From Methylosinus sp. LW4 (GTDB lineage Bacteria > Pseudomonadota > Alphaproteobacteria > Rhizobiales > Beijerinckiaceae): DNA of 64,000 nucleotides. Shown in pieces: positions 27,694 through 37,298 of this stretch (position 1 is the first letter of the stretch; each line of letters starts with the position of its first letter). Both the position numbers and the translations under genes were made by a program. The notes beneath the pieces were generated by a model, which saw only the letters and a program-made list of their open reading frames with translations, did no database searches and was not told where the DNA came from. The stretch lies in contig NZ_KB900627.1 of the NCBI RefSeq assembly GCF_000379125.1, forward strand, positions 262,703 through 326,702. The letters are read 5' to 3'.

Positions 27694-28392
27694 ATGAACG
27701 AGCGCGCCGCCGCGGAACGATATATCGCCGCAGACCCTTATCCCTGGCCCTATAATGGCGCTCTGCGTCCCGACAATACGACGCTCATCGTCATCGACAT
27801 GCAGATCGATTTTTGCGGCAAGGGCGGCTACGTCGATGCGATGGGCTATGATCTCTCGCTCGTGCGCGCGCCGATCGAGCCCATAAGATCCGTGCTCGGC
27901 GCCATGCGCGCCAAGGGCTATCACATCATCCATACGCGCGAAGGGCATCGACGCGACCTCGCCGATCTGCCGGCCAACAAGCGGTGGCGCTCGCGCCGGA
28001 TCGGCGCCGGCATCGGCGATCCCGGCCCGTGCGGGCGCATTCTCGTGCGTGGCGAGCCGGGCTGGGAAATCATCGAGGATCTGGCGCCGCTGGACGGCGA
28101 GCCGATCATCGACAAGCCGGGCAAAGGCTCCTTCTGCGCGACCGATCTGGAATTGATCTTGAAGCAGCGCGGCATAGAAAACATCGTGCTGACCGGCATC
28201 ACCACCGATGTCTGCGTCCACACGACCATGCGCGAAGCCAATGACCGCGGCTTCGAATGTCTGCTCCTCGAAGACTGCTGCGGCGCCACCGACTATGGCA
28301 ATCATCGCGCCGCGGTCGAGATGATCAAGATGCAAGGCGGCGTCTTCGGCGCGGTGGCGACCTCCGCCGCGCTGCTCGCCGCGCTTCCGTGA
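27694..28392 (+). CDS. biuH: Biuret hydrolase (isochorismatase-like cysteine hydrolase)
   Basis: 232 residues. Hydrolyses biuret to allophanate and ammonia. Asp35 ([10 protein letters not shown]), Lys141 (IDKPGKGSF) and Cys174 (TTDVCVHTT) line up with the catalytic Asp-Lys-Cys triad known for Rhizobium biuret hydrolase, and long stretches such as [29 protein letters not shown] and CGATDYGNH are those of that enzyme as I recall it. ATG with AGGAG eight bases upstream. It lies between transporter genes, and the product allophanate is the substrate of AtzF encoded downstream. Confidence 0.93.
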   Translation: MNERAAAERYIAADPYPWPYNGALRPDNTTLIVIDMQIDFCGKGGYVDAMGYDLSLVRAPIEPIRSVLGAMRAKGYHIIHTREGHRRDLADLPANKRWRSRRIGAGIGDPGPCGRILVRGEPGWEIIEDLAPLDGEPIIDKPGKGSFCATDLELILKQRGIENIVLTGITTDVCVHTTMREANDRGFECLLLEDCCGATDYGNHRAAVEMIKMQGGVFGAVATSAALLAALP

Positions 28393-28399
28393 GGCTCGC

Positions 28400-29932
28400 A
28401 TGAGGGGCTCGGCGACAGGACGCGCAATAGAGGTCGAAGCGCTCGGCATGACGATGCGCTTCGGCGGCTTTCTCGCCCTCGACGACGTGTCCATGCGCGT
28501 CGCCGCGGGCTCCTTCCATGCTCTGCTCGGCGAGAATGGCGCGGGCAAGTCGACGCTCGTCAAATGCATGCTGGGCTACCAGAAGCCGAGCGACGGGCAG
28601 ATGCTCGTCGACGGTCGCGAGGCGAAGATCCTCGGCCCGCGCGACGCCGCGACGCTCGGGCTCGGCATGGTCTATCAGCATTTCACCTTGGCGCCGTCGC
28701 TGACCGGGGCGGAGAATCTCGTGATCGCGCGCGCCGATGGGCGCTTCGTGATCGATTGGCGAAAGGAGCGCGCCGCGCTCGCGCAATTCATGGAGAGCAT
28801 GCCCTTTCGCGTCCCGCTCGACCGGCCGGTGGGCGCGCTTTCCACGGGAGAGCGGCAAAAGCTCGAAATCGCCAAGCAGCTCTATCTCGGACGGCGTTTC
28901 CTCGTCCTCGACGAGCCGACTTCCGCGCTGACCCCCGACGAGGCGGAAGAAGTTCTCGGCCATGTGCGCGCGCTGACGCGCGGCGGCGGGCTCACCGCGC
29001 TGATGATCTCGCACAAGTTCCGCGAAGTCTTCGCCTTCGCCGACGACGTCACCGTGCTGCGCAAAGGCAGGCGCGCCGGCGGCGGCGCGATAAGCGCGCT
29101 CGACCGTTCCGCGCTCGCGGCGATGATGATCGGCGAGCAGAAGATCGCGACGCTCGACGCCCGCGCCGCCGTCGCCGAAACGGCGGAGCCCGTGCTGGAA
29201 ATCAGAACGCTCCGAGCGCCGGGCGGCGCCGGGCGGACATCGATCGAGATCGACGATCTCGTGCTTCACGGCGGCGAAATCGTCGGCGTCGCCGGAATCG
29301 CCGGCAATGGGCAAAGGGAGCTGCTCGACGTTCTCGCAGGCCAGCGCGCGCCGGAGGCCGGCAAGATCAGGGTCAAAGGCGCGCGCTATGGCGCGACGCG
29401 CGCCGAAATGAAGGAGCTCAATGTGCGCTTCATTCCAGAGGAGCCGCTGCGCAACGCCTGCGCGCCGCTGATGAGCGTCGCCGAAAATCTGGCGTTCCGA
29501 ACTTTCGATCTCGATCGCGACGGCGGCCCGCAACGCTGGCTCGACGGCCGGGCGATCCGTCGCGACGCAGAACGGCTCGTCGATCGCTTCGAGGTCAAGG
29601 CCGCCTCCATCGATGCGCCGATCGCGACGCTCTCCGGCGGCAATGTCCAACGCGCCGTCCTCGCACGCGAGCTGACCGGAGACGTCGATCTGCTCATCGT
29701 CGCCAATCCTTGCTTCGGACTCGATTTCGCGGCGGTGGCGGAAATTCGCGCCCGCATCATGCAAGCCCGCAACGCCGGCGCCGCCGTATTGCTGGTTTCC
29801 GAAGATCTCGACGAGCTTCTGGAGCTTTCGGACCGCATTCTCGTCATGTCCGAGGGCGCGATCGTCTACGAGACGCCGATCGCGGCCGCCGACGCGCATG
29901 AGATCGGCCGACATATGGCGGGGAGAGGCTGA
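28400..29932 (+). CDS. BMP-type ABC transporter ATP-binding protein (tandem nucleotide-binding domains)
   Basis: 510 residues with two ABC domains. Domain 1 has Walker [10 protein letters not shown], signature [15 protein letters not shown] and Walker [16 protein letters not shown]. Domain 2 has the weaker GIAGNGQRE Walker A and signature [18 protein letters not shown] degenerate second site is normal for RbsA/YufO-like ATPases. It energises the two permeases encoded upstream. Its position between the two cysteine hydrolase genes shows the hydrolases and transporter form one operon. Confidence 0.93.
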   Translation: MRGSATGRAIEVEALGMTMRFGGFLALDDVSMRVAAGSFHALLGENGAGKSTLVKCMLGYQKPSDGQMLVDGREAKILGPRDAATLGLGMVYQHFTLAPSLTGAENLVIARADGRFVIDWRKERAALAQFMESMPFRVPLDRPVGALSTGERQKLEIAKQLYLGRRFLVLDEPTSALTPDEAEEVLGHVRALTRGGGLTALMISHKFREVFAFADDVTVLRKGRRAGGGAISALDRSALAAMMIGEQKIATLDARAAVAETAEPVLEIRTLRAPGGAGRTSIEIDDLVLHGGEIVGVAGIAGNGQRELLDVLAGQRAPEAGKIRVKGARYGATRAEMKELNVRFIPEEPLRNACAPLMSVAENLAFRTFDLDRDGGPQRWLDGRAIRRDAERLVDRFEVKAASIDAPIATLSGGNVQRAVLARELTGDVDLLIVANPCFGLDFAAVAEIRARIMQARNAGAAVLLVSEDLDELLELSDRILVMSEGAIVYETPIAAADAHEIGRHMAGRG

Positions 29933-30600
29933 TGACGAAAATCGCGGCGGAGCCGTTCGCCTTCGAGCTCGAGCCGAGCGCGCTCGCGCTGGTCATCATC
30001 GATATGCAACGCGACTTCATCGAGCCCGGCGGCTTCGGCGAGAGTCTCGGCAACGACGTGTCGCGGCTTCGCGCCATTGTGCCGACCGTGCTGCGCTTGC
30101 TGCTGAGCTTTCGCGCGCGCGGCCTTCCCGTCATCCATACGATGGAGTGTCATCGCCCCGATCTGTCGGACTGCCCTCCCGCCAAGCGCGACCGCGGCGC
30201 TCCGCGCCTGCGCATCGGCGATCCAGGTCCGATGGGCCGCGTGCTGATCGTGGGCGAGCCCGGCGCCGCCATACTGCCCGAGCTCGCCCCTCTCCCCGGC
30301 GAGATCGTGATCGAAAAGCCGGGCAAGGGCGCCTTTTACGCTACGTCGCTGCAAGAGGAGCTGACGCGGATCGGCGCTCGCCAGCTCGTCTTCGCAGGCG
30401 TCACCACGGAAGTCTGCGTGCAGACCACGATACGCGAGGCCAATGACCGCGGCTATGAATGCCTCCTCGCCGAAGATGCGACCGCGAGCTATTTTCCACA
30501 GTTCGAGACCGCGACGCTGGAGATGATCCGCGCCCAGGGCGCGATCATCGGATGGACAGCGACGACAGAGCAAATTCTCGCGGGGCTGCGCGATGTCTGA
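29932..30600 (+). CDS. Isochorismatase-like cysteine hydrolase, triuret hydrolase candidate
   Basis: 222 residues. Triad Asp24 ([10 protein letters not shown]), Lys129 (IEKPGKGAF) and Cys162 ([10 protein letters not shown]) is intact. It is about 40-45% similar by eye to the biuret hydrolase two genes upstream but lacks its N-terminal [12 protein letters not shown] segment and has different substrate-pocket residues. Known triuret hydrolases (TrtA) belong to this family and cluster with biuH and atzF, so triuret to carboxybiuret/biuret is the leading guess. Other ureido amides remain possible. The ATG overlaps the ATPase stop by one base (TGATG). Confidence 0.75.
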   Translation: MTKIAAEPFAFELEPSALALVIIDMQRDFIEPGGFGESLGNDVSRLRAIVPTVLRLLLSFRARGLPVIHTMECHRPDLSDCPPAKRDRGAPRLRIGDPGPMGRVLIVGEPGAAILPELAPLPGEIVIEKPGKGAFYATSLQEELTRIGARQLVFAGVTTEVCVQTTIREANDRGYECLLAEDATASYFPQFETATLEMIRAQGAIIGWTATTEQILAGLRDV

Positions 30601-30946
30601 TCGATGCTACGCCGATCTCCTCGCCGGCGGCTGGCGAGCGCTCGCCTTCTCGCCTTTTCGCGATGGCGTCGACATTTGTTGGCTCGAACGCGGCGAGACG
30701 CCGAACGACCCTTCGCTCGCCGTGCTCCGCTACGCGCCGGGCGCGAGCGTCCCCAGACATAGGCATTCGGGCCTCGAGACCATCGTCGTTCTCGACGGCG
30801 CGCAAAGCGACGAGACCGGCGAGCTGCGCGCCGGCGCCGTGGCGCTGAACATCCCCGGCAGCGCGCATTCGGTCTGGTCAAAGGACGGCTGCGTCGTGCT
30901 GATCCAATGGACGAAGCCCGTCGAGATTCTCGACTCGGAGCAATGA
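30593..30946 (+). CDS. Small cupin-domain protein
   Basis: 117 residues, single cupin barrel. Motif 1 is [16 protein letters not shown] (His-x-His and Glu metal ligands), motif 2 is [12 protein letters not shown] (second His). It resembles ChrR-like and other small cupins. It overlaps the preceding hydrolase by eight bases and the following atzF by four, so it is certainly part of the operon. A role could be binding or isomerising an unstable carboxylated urea intermediate or sensing it, but no function can be assigned. Confidence 0.82.
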   Translation: MSDRCYADLLAGGWRALAFSPFRDGVDICWLERGETPNDPSLAVLRYAPGASVPRHRHSGLETIVVLDGAQSDETGELRAGAVALNIPGSAHSVWSKDGCVVLIQWTKPVEILDSEQ

Positions 30947-32733
30947 TGCTGCAATTCGACATCGAAAGCCTTCTCGACGCTTATGCGCGCGGCCTCTCGC
31001 CTCTCGCCGTCGTCGAGACCGTCTATGACCGGCTCGAGGCTGCGGCCGATCCGGGCATTTTCATTCATCTCGCGCCGAAGGAGGCGCTGCTGCGCGAGGC
31101 GGCCGCGCTCGGCGCCTTCGACCCCGCCGTCCCGCTGTGGGGCGTTCCTTTCGCCGTCAAGGACAATATCGACGTCGCCGGAATGCCGACGACCGCCGCC
31201 TGCCCGGCCTTTTCTCATGTCCCGCAGGTCGACGCGACCGTCGTCGCTCTGTTGAAGCGCGCGGGAGCGCTCTGCATCGGCAAGACGAACATGGATCAGT
31301 TCGCGACGGGCCTCGTCGGCGTCCGAACGCCCTATCCCGTTCCGCGCAATGCGATCGATCCGACGCTCGCGCCGGGCGGCTCGTCTTCGGGCTCGGCTGT
31401 CGTCGTCGCGCGAGGCATTGTCGCTTTCGCGCTCGGAACGGATACGGCGGGCTCTGGGCGGATACCCGCGGGGCTGAACAATATCGTCGGCCTGAAGCCG
31501 ACCCTGGGCGCGCTCTCGACCTCGGGCGTCACGCCGGCCTGCCGCTCGCTCGATTGCGTCTCGATCTTCGCCCTCACCGTCGAGGACGCTTATCGCGTCT
31601 TCGAGATCACGGCGACGTATGACGCCAGCGATCCGTTTTCCAAGCGAGTCCCGAAAGCCCCGCTCGGCGCGCGGCCGCCCAGGCTGCGCGTCGGCGTCCC
31701 GGCGGAGCTCCGCTTCTTCGGCGACGCGCTGATGGAAGCGGGCTATGAAGCCGCGCTCGGGCGGCTCGTTCGGCTCGGATGCCAGATCGTCGCTCTGCCT
31801 TTCGAAGATTTCCACGCCGTCGCCGATCTGCTCTATCGCGGCGCCTTCGTCGCCGAGCGCTACGCCGCGATCCGCGAGTTCATCGAGACCAATGAGGCGG
31901 CGCTGCATCCCGTCACCCGCGCCATCATCTGCGGCGCGAGCCGCTTGTCGGCGGTCGACGCTTTCGAGAGCGTCTATGCGCTGCGGGCGCTGCAGGCGCG
32001 CATCGAGCCACTGCTGGCGTCGGTCGATCTCCTCTGCGTCCCCACGGCGCCGACCCATTACACGCTCGCGGAAATCGCGGCGGAGCCGATCGACGCCAAT
32101 ACGCGGCTCGGAACCTATACGAATTTCGTCAATTTGCTCGATCTCTGCGGCGTCGCCGTTCCCGTCGGCGCGCTCGCCGACGGCCGACCGGCGAGCGTCA
32201 CCTTATTGGCGCCGGCCAATCGCGATACGCTCGTCGCGGCGCTCGCGCGCGATTTGCACGCAGACAATGGCCTCGGCGCGACCGGCTGGCGAAGGCGGCC
32301 GCGCGCGGCGCCGCCGCCCGACGATGGCGAGCGCATCGAGATCGTCGTCGTCGGCGCTCATCTCTCCGGCATGCCGCTCAATGGCGAATTGACGGCGCTC
32401 GGCGCGAGATTCTCGCGCGTTGCGCGCACCGCGCCCGGCTACCGGCTCTATGCGCTCGCGGGACAGACGCCGCCGAAGCCGGGTCTCATGCGGGACGAGA
32501 CGAGCTCGGGCGCAGTGGAGATCGAGGTCTGGACGCTGGACGTCGCCGCTTTCGGCCGATTTGTCGCATCCGTTCCGCCGCCGCTCTGCATCGGAACCGT
32601 TCGTCTCGCGGACGGATCTGCGCCGAAGGGATTTCTCGTCGAGCCGGCCGCTCTGAACGGCGCGGACGACATCACAGTCCATGGCGGCTGGCGAGCCTAT
32701 TGCCTCGCGCTCGCGGAACCGCACACCACATGA
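30943..32733 (+). CDS. atzF: Allophanate hydrolase (AtzF type)
   Basis: 596 residues from ATG 30943, which overlaps the cupin stop as ATGA. Amidase-signature domain (about 1-440) with Lys73 (FAVKDNID), Ser147 (GGSSSGS) and Ser171 (DTAGSGRIPA). The spacings of 74 and 24 equal those of characterised AtzF. The C-terminal domain (about 450-596: GERIEIVVVGAHLSGMPLNGEL, then GYRLYAL) is the allophanate-hydrolase-specific extension. It converts allophanate to ammonia and carbon dioxide, completing biuret breakdown without urease or the biotin-dependent urea carboxylase, neither of which is in the window. Confidence 0.94.
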   Translation: MMLQFDIESLLDAYARGLSPLAVVETVYDRLEAAADPGIFIHLAPKEALLREAAALGAFDPAVPLWGVPFAVKDNIDVAGMPTTAACPAFSHVPQVDATVVALLKRAGALCIGKTNMDQFATGLVGVRTPYPVPRNAIDPTLAPGGSSSGSAVVVARGIVAFALGTDTAGSGRIPAGLNNIVGLKPTLGALSTSGVTPACRSLDCVSIFALTVEDAYRVFEITATYDASDPFSKRVPKAPLGARPPRLRVGVPAELRFFGDALMEAGYEAALGRLVRLGCQIVALPFEDFHAVADLLYRGAFVAERYAAIREFIETNEAALHPVTRAIICGASRLSAVDAFESVYALRALQARIEPLLASVDLLCVPTAPTHYTLAEIAAEPIDANTRLGTYTNFVNLLDLCGVAVPVGALADGRPASVTLLAPANRDTLVAALARDLHADNGLGATGWRRRPRAAPPPDDGERIEIVVVGAHLSGMPLNGELTALGARFSRVARTAPGYRLYALAGQTPPKPGLMRDETSSGAVEIEVWTLDVAAFGRFVASVPPPLCIGTVRLADGSAPKGFLVEPAALNGADDITVHGGWRAYCLALAEPHTT

Positions 32734-32742
32734 TGACGCTTC

Positions 32743-33645
32743 TCAAAGGCGTTCGATAATCTGAATCGCCATGCGAACGGCCGCCGTTCTGTTCTCGACG
32801 CCCATTTTTTTGTAGATTTGCTCGAGGTGCTTGTCGACGGTTCTGGGGCTCAGCCCCAAAATCGCGGCGATATCCGCATTCGATTTTCCCCGCGACAGCC
32901 AGAGCAATACTTCGGATTCGCGCGGCGTGACCGACAAAGCGCGCGACAGCGCGCTTTCCGCGCCGCTCTCATCGGCTTCCGTCACGCAGAACAGCAGCTC
33001 GTCCCCGCTGACGAGGCCGAGATAGAGAATACGGATTCTGACGCCGGCCCGAGTGGTGATGATCGCCTCCTTCTGCGCATTCGTGCGCTGATCGGGCATG
33101 AGCGCGCGCAATTGCGCAGCTCGACGGGAAGCCGTGACGTCTTCGTCTTCTATGTCGAGATCGAGCAGCGAGCGGGCTTTCGGCGTGCTCCAAATGACCG
33201 AGCCGCGCCGGTCGGTCGCCAAAAGATGACGGCCGGAAGCGTCGAGCGCCGATCTGGCGCGCAAAGCCATGCGGGACGTCGCCATATGTGCGCTCAGCCG
33301 CACCAGCAATTGCTCGACGACGATCGGCTTGGTCACATAATCGACGCCGCCGACGGTAAAGCCTTGCACGACATGATCCGTATCGCTGAGCCCCGTCATG
33401 AAAATGACCGGCACGCCGGCCAGACGGTCGTCCCGCTTGAGTCGGCGACAGACTTCGAATCCATCCAGCCCCGGCATCACGGCGTCGAGCAGGATAATGT
33501 CGGGCGTCAAGCGCTCCAAAATAGCGAGAGCCGAATCGCCGCTTCGCGCGACCAGCGCCGTCGCGCCGCGGTCCTCTATCGCGGTCGAAAGAAAGGCGAG
33601 CGCGCCGGGATCGTCGTCGACGATGAGGATCACACTAGACTTCAT
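32743..33645 (-). CDS. Response regulator, receiver plus LuxR-type HTH, with central linker domain
   Basis: 300 residues. Receiver at 1-120 with DDD pocket (10-12), phospho-acceptor Asp54 (ILLDAVMPGLDGF) and Lys in YVTKPI. The middle (about 130-220) is a PAS-like region (ATDRRGSVIWSTPKARSLLDLD). The C-terminal LuxR helix-turn-helix has LTPRESEVLLWLSRGKSNADIAAILGLSPRTVDKHLEQIYKKMGV-type sequence. It overlaps the end of the NCS1-kinase gene by 11 bases, so it is the obvious phosphotransfer partner. Likely targets are the urt operon and/or the biuret operon. Confidence 0.9.
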   Translation of the reverse strand: MKSSVILIVDDDPGALAFLSTAIEDRGATALVARSGDSALAILERLTPDIILLDAVMPGLDGFEVCRRLKRDDRLAGVPVIFMTGLSDTDHVVQGFTVGGVDYVTKPIVVEQLLVRLSAHMATSRMALRARSALDASGRHLLATDRRGSVIWSTPKARSLLDLDIEDEDVTASRRAAQLRALMPDQRTNAQKEAIITTRAGVRIRILYLGLVSGDELLFCVTEADESGAESALSRALSVTPRESEVLLWLSRGKSNADIAAILGLSPRTVDKHLEQIYKKMGVENRTAAVRMAIQIIERL

Positions 33646-36600
33646 CTTTCGCTTCCATCTGATCTCGCTGATCCGAGCGGATTTGCGACCTCCGCGCGAC
33701 GGTCACGAGCTCGTCGAATTTCATCTCGATCGCCAGCCGGCTCAGCGTCTCGACGAGCGAGTCTTCCTCTGGAAACTCGGCTCGATATTTCTTCAGCAGC
33801 GCCGTCACTCCGCGCGCATGGCCGATCTCGGCGAGCGCGACAAGATCATCGACCGGCAGCCGCCCTCTCGCCCCGGAGCCGCAGCCTTCCGCGCCTGATA
33901 TCGGCGCGCCGAACCGCCAGACGAGATCGCAAGTCGCGGCGATAAGATCGAGCAGATCGCCGAGCTTGAACGGCTTCACGAGATAGCCTTCGCATGCGCA
34001 TCGATCGATGTCGACATCGAGCTCCTTCTCGGCGTCCGCCGAAAGCATGACGATCGCCACGTCTCGACCTTTGCGACGCCTCACCGTCTGCGCGACCTCC
34101 CAGCCGGACGGCCCGGGCATGTTGATGTCGAGCAATACGAGCTGCGGAGCGACGCGCTCGACCAGCTCGAGACAGGCCGTTCCATCCCGCGCGGCAAAAA
34201 CGACGAAGCCGAGCGGGGCGAGCAGACGCGCGACCAGCTCCCGATGGCTCGCCTCGTCATCCGCGACGACCACGGTGACGCGCGCGCCGTCATAGCCGCT
34301 GATCTGCGAATAATCCGGCCGTGATAGAACGATCGGCGGCGCCGATTGTGGAAGATAGAATTTGACCGAGAAGAGGCTGCCGTGGCCGACGCTGCTGCGC
34401 AAGGAAATGTCGCCGCCGAGCACCTCCGTCATGAGCTTGGTGATGGTGAGGCCGAGTCCGGTTCCCGGCGCCCATTTACGTCCAAGGGATTCGAGCCTCT
34501 CGAACGGACGAAATATTCGCTGGTGCTGATCCGTTGGAATTCCGGGACCTGTGTCCTCCACCTCGAAGGTCGCCATGTCGCGATCATAGACGATCGTGAA
34601 TCGCACTTCGCCGACCTCGGTGAATTTCACGGCGTTCGACAGGAGATTGAGCAGGATCTGCCGAAGCCGCTTCTCGTCGATCCGCACCCATTTCGGCAAT
34701 GAGCCGCGAACCTCGTAGCGAAACGCCACGCCCTTGGCCTCCGCCTGCAGCCGAAACATGTCGACGACCTGCCGCAGCACGGCCGGCAGACGCACATGAT
34801 CGCGATGCACCTCCATGCGGCCGGCCTCGATCTTGGCGATGTCGAGCAGCCCGTCCACCAGACTGGCCAGATGCTCCGCCGAACGACGAATCGTGCGCAG
34901 AGCGTTCGGATCGGACGGAGCCGAATGCGGCCGTCTCTCGAGCAGCTGAACATAGCCGAGAATGGAATTGAGCGGCGTGCGAAACTCGTGGCTCAAGCCG
35001 ACCACATAGCGGCTCTTGGCGATATTGGCGGCCTCCGCCGCCTCCTTCGCCTTCTGCAATGCGCGGTCGGTGTTCTTATGCGCCTCTATCTCTTGCATCA
35101 GCAGCGTCGTCTGGCGCTGCGTCTCCTCTTGCGCCACCAGCCGGCTTTCCTGCGCCAGCACGAAAAACCAGGAGATGATTCCCGAGATCAAGCTCAAGAT
35201 CACGAAAGCCTTGAGCAGAGGCGGACCGATGAGCGCGGGCGCGATGCGCGCATCCAGAACCGCCTGCCAATAGACGAGCCAGAGCGCGCCGCCCAGCAGG
35301 CAAATGATGAGGGCGAAGATGACGAGGTAACGCCCGACATTCGAGCCGAGCATCATCGCCGCACGCTCGGACAGCACGCGTGCGAGAGAGCGTCGCAGCT
35401 GATCCGCGAGCCGCGTGTCCGGCTTGCAGGCGTCGCCGCAGCGGGCGTCGAGCGTGCAGCATAGCGAGCAGATCGGGCCGGCATAGGCGGGACAGCTCGC
35501 CATGTCCTGCGGCTCGAACTCATGCTCACAGATACAGCATTTTTGCGCTTCGGCGGAGACCGGCGTCCGCTCACGCCGGGCGATGTAGAATCGGCCTTTC
35601 GTCGCATAGGCGATGAGAGGCGCGGCGATCAGCGCCGCGGCGAGAGCGAGATAGCAGGACATGGCCCGCGCCGTTTCGCCCAGCGCCCCGGCATGCGCGG
35701 CGATCGACAAAACGCCGGCGACAAGCGTCGCGCCACAGCCGACCGGATTGATCTCATAGAGATAGGCGCGCTTGAACTCTATGCCCTTCGGGCTGAGGCC
35801 GAGAGGCTTGTTGATCGCGAGATCCGCGAAGAGCGCGCCGATCCATGCGACTGCCACATGTGAGTAGAAGCCGAGAATGCCCTCGAGCGCACGATAGACG
35901 CCGAGCTCGATCAAAACGACCGCAATGACGATGTTGAACACGAGCCACACGACGCGGCCGGGATGGCTGTGCGTCAGCCGCGAGAAAAAGTTCGACCAGG
36001 CGATCGATCCCGCATAAGCGTTGGTCACATTGATCTTCAGCTGCGACACGATGACGAAAGTGGTGGCGAGTCCGAGGCCGATCGTCTCGTCGGGCGCCAC
36101 ATAGCCGAAGGCGACGACATACATTTGCGTCGGATCGCCGGCGTTCTGCGGCGGAACGCCGTGCTTGAAGGCGAGATAGGCCAGAAACGACCCCGCCAGC
36201 ATTTTGGCCGCGCCGACGATGATCCAGCCGGGGCCGGCGGCGATGAGCGACGCCCACCACCTCGCTTTTCCGACCGTCGCGGCTCCGGGCAGGAAGCGCA
36301 GAAAATCCACCTGTTCGCCGATTTGAGCGGCGAGCGCGAAGACGACGCCGGACGCGGCTCCGAACAAAGTGAGATCGAGCTTCCCGTCGAGCGGCCCGAT
36401 GCGGCCGGTGAACTTCGTCCAGGCGGATAGCGTCGCATGATCCTGCAGCGCGATCGCCGCGAAGGGCGCGACATGGAGCGCGATCCAAAGCGGCTGCGTC
36501 CACATTTGGAACCGGCTGATCGATGTGAATCCATGCGTCACGATCGGCAGCACGGCGAATGCGCAGATGAGGTAGCCGAGAGCGTCCGGCACGCCGAGTC

Positions 36601-37030
36601 CCGCCTCCAGCGCCTTGGCCATGATCGCCGCCTCGATGGCGAAGAAGATGAAGGTGAAGCTCGCATAGATGATCGAGGTGATGGTCGATCCGAGATAGCC
36701 GAAGCCTGCGCCGCGGGTCAGAAGATCGATGTCCGCGCCATAGCGCGCGGCATAATAGGCGATCGGCACGCAGGTGATGAAGATGATCGCGCTGACGACG
36801 ACGATCGCCGCCGCGGCGTTGGTGAATCCGCAGGTCAGCGTGATCGCGGCGCCGATCGCCTCGAGAGCCAGGAAGGACACTGACGCGATGGCGGTGTTGG
36901 CGACGCGAAACGGCGACCATCGGCGCGCCCGTTCGGCTGTGAAGCGCAGAGCGTAGTCCTCGAGGGTCTGATCCGCGACCCATTTGTTGTATTCGCGTCG
37001 AACCCGAACGATCCGCTGCTGTGCCGTCAT
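33635..37030 (-). CDS. NCS1-type permease fused to Cys-rich linker, hybrid histidine kinase and receiver
   Basis: 1131 residues from ATG 37030 (an ATG ten codons upstream is alternative). Residues about 15-485 form a 12-segment NCS1 (purine/cytosine/allantoin permease-like) transporter: WVADQTLEDYALRFT, FGYLGSTITSIIYASFTFIFFAIEAAIMAKAL, INVTNAYAGSIAWSNF. Residues 498-535 hold nine cysteines (CC-x-C, C, C-x2-CC, C-x3-C patterns), possibly a zinc or redox site. Two more membrane segments follow, then HisKA with GLSHEFRTPLNSILGY (His681), HATPase (DTGPGIP, GTGLGLTITKLM) and a receiver with Asp968 (LVLLDINMPG). It faces urtA and overlaps a LuxR-type regulator gene. Inference: substrate binding or transport of urea-like compounds is read out by the kinase. 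Confidence 0.9.
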   Translation of the reverse strand: MTAQQRIVRVRREYNKWVADQTLEDYALRFTAERARRWSPFRVANTAIASVSFLALEAIGAAITLTCGFTNAAAAIVVVSAIIFITCVPIAYYAARYGADIDLLTRGAGFGYLGSTITSIIYASFTFIFFAIEAAIMAKALEAGLGVPDALGYLICAFAVLPIVTHGFTSISRFQMWTQPLWIALHVAPFAAIALQDHATLSAWTKFTGRIGPLDGKLDLTLFGAASGVVFALAAQIGEQVDFLRFLPGAATVGKARWWASLIAAGPGWIIVGAAKMLAGSFLAYLAFKHGVPPQNAGDPTQMYVVAFGYVAPDETIGLGLATTFVIVSQLKINVTNAYAGSIAWSNFFSRLTHSHPGRVVWLVFNIVIAVVLIELGVYRALEGILGFYSHVAVAWIGALFADLAINKPLGLSPKGIEFKRAYLYEINPVGCGATLVAGVLSIAAHAGALGETARAMSCYLALAAALIAAPLIAYATKGRFYIARRERTPVSAEAQKCCICEHEFEPQDMASCPAYAGPICSLCCTLDARCGDACKPDTRLADQLRRSLARVLSERAAMMLGSNVGRYLVIFALIICLLGGALWLVYWQAVLDARIAPALIGPPLLKAFVILSLISGIISWFFVLAQESRLVAQEETQRQTTLLMQEIEAHKNTDRALQKAKEAAEAANIAKSRYVVGLSHEFRTPLNSILGYVQLLERRPHSAPSDPNALRTIRRSAEHLASLVDGLLDIAKIEAGRMEVHRDHVRLPAVLRQVVDMFRLQAEAKGVAFRYEVRGSLPKWVRIDEKRLRQILLNLLSNAVKFTEVGEVRFTIVYDRDMATFEVEDTGPGIPTDQHQRIFRPFERLESLGRKWAPGTGLGLTITKLMTEVLGGDISLRSSVGHGSLFSVKFYLPQSAPPIVLSRPDYSQISGYDGARVTVVVADDEASHRELVARLLAPLGFVVFAARDGTACLELVERVAPQLVLLDINMPGPSGWEVAQTVRRRKGRDVAIVMLSADAEKELDVDIDRCACEGYLVKPFKLGDLLDLIAATCDLVWRFGAPISGAEGCGSGARGRLPVDDLVALAEIGHARGVTALLKKYRAEFPEEDSLVETLSRLAIEMKFDELVTVARRSQIRSDQRDQMEAKDEV

Positions 37031-37298
37031 CTCCGATCGCCTCTGCGCCCAGCGCCTCACCGGGCGCCGACGAAGCTACGCCTCGCCACGGCGAATCCAC
37101 CGCCCGTATTTCATTCGCGACGCCCATTTCCGCGGCGCCGACGCTGAGCCCGCGCCCTTCGCCATTCGACCCGATCGCGAAGATAGCGGCGCGATATGCG
37201 TAGGCGAATACGCGAATCGACGTATGGCCGCGCGGCCCGGCGGAAGGCCAGTCTTTGCCTCAGGACGGGCTCGTCCCGACAGTGTGAGGGGAGACTAA
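37031..37298. promoter_or_regulatory. Divergent intergenic region between sensor kinase and urtA
   Basis: 268 bases that must hold the promoters for both directions. A good ribosome-binding site (GAGGGGAG) precedes urtA. I looked for a sigma-54 GG-N10-GC element and found only a near match with the wrong spacing near 37244-37256, so NtrC/sigma-54 control is not supported by eye. Confidence 0.35.

Noticed and set aside
28325..29914. 529-codon minus-strand frame opposite the ABC ATPase
   Set aside because: Antisense shadow of a clear tandem ABC ATPase gene.
37061..37298. Sigma-54/NtrC promoter for urtA
   Set aside because: The best GG/GC pair has a 9-base spacer and poor flanks. The required spacing is 10 bases.
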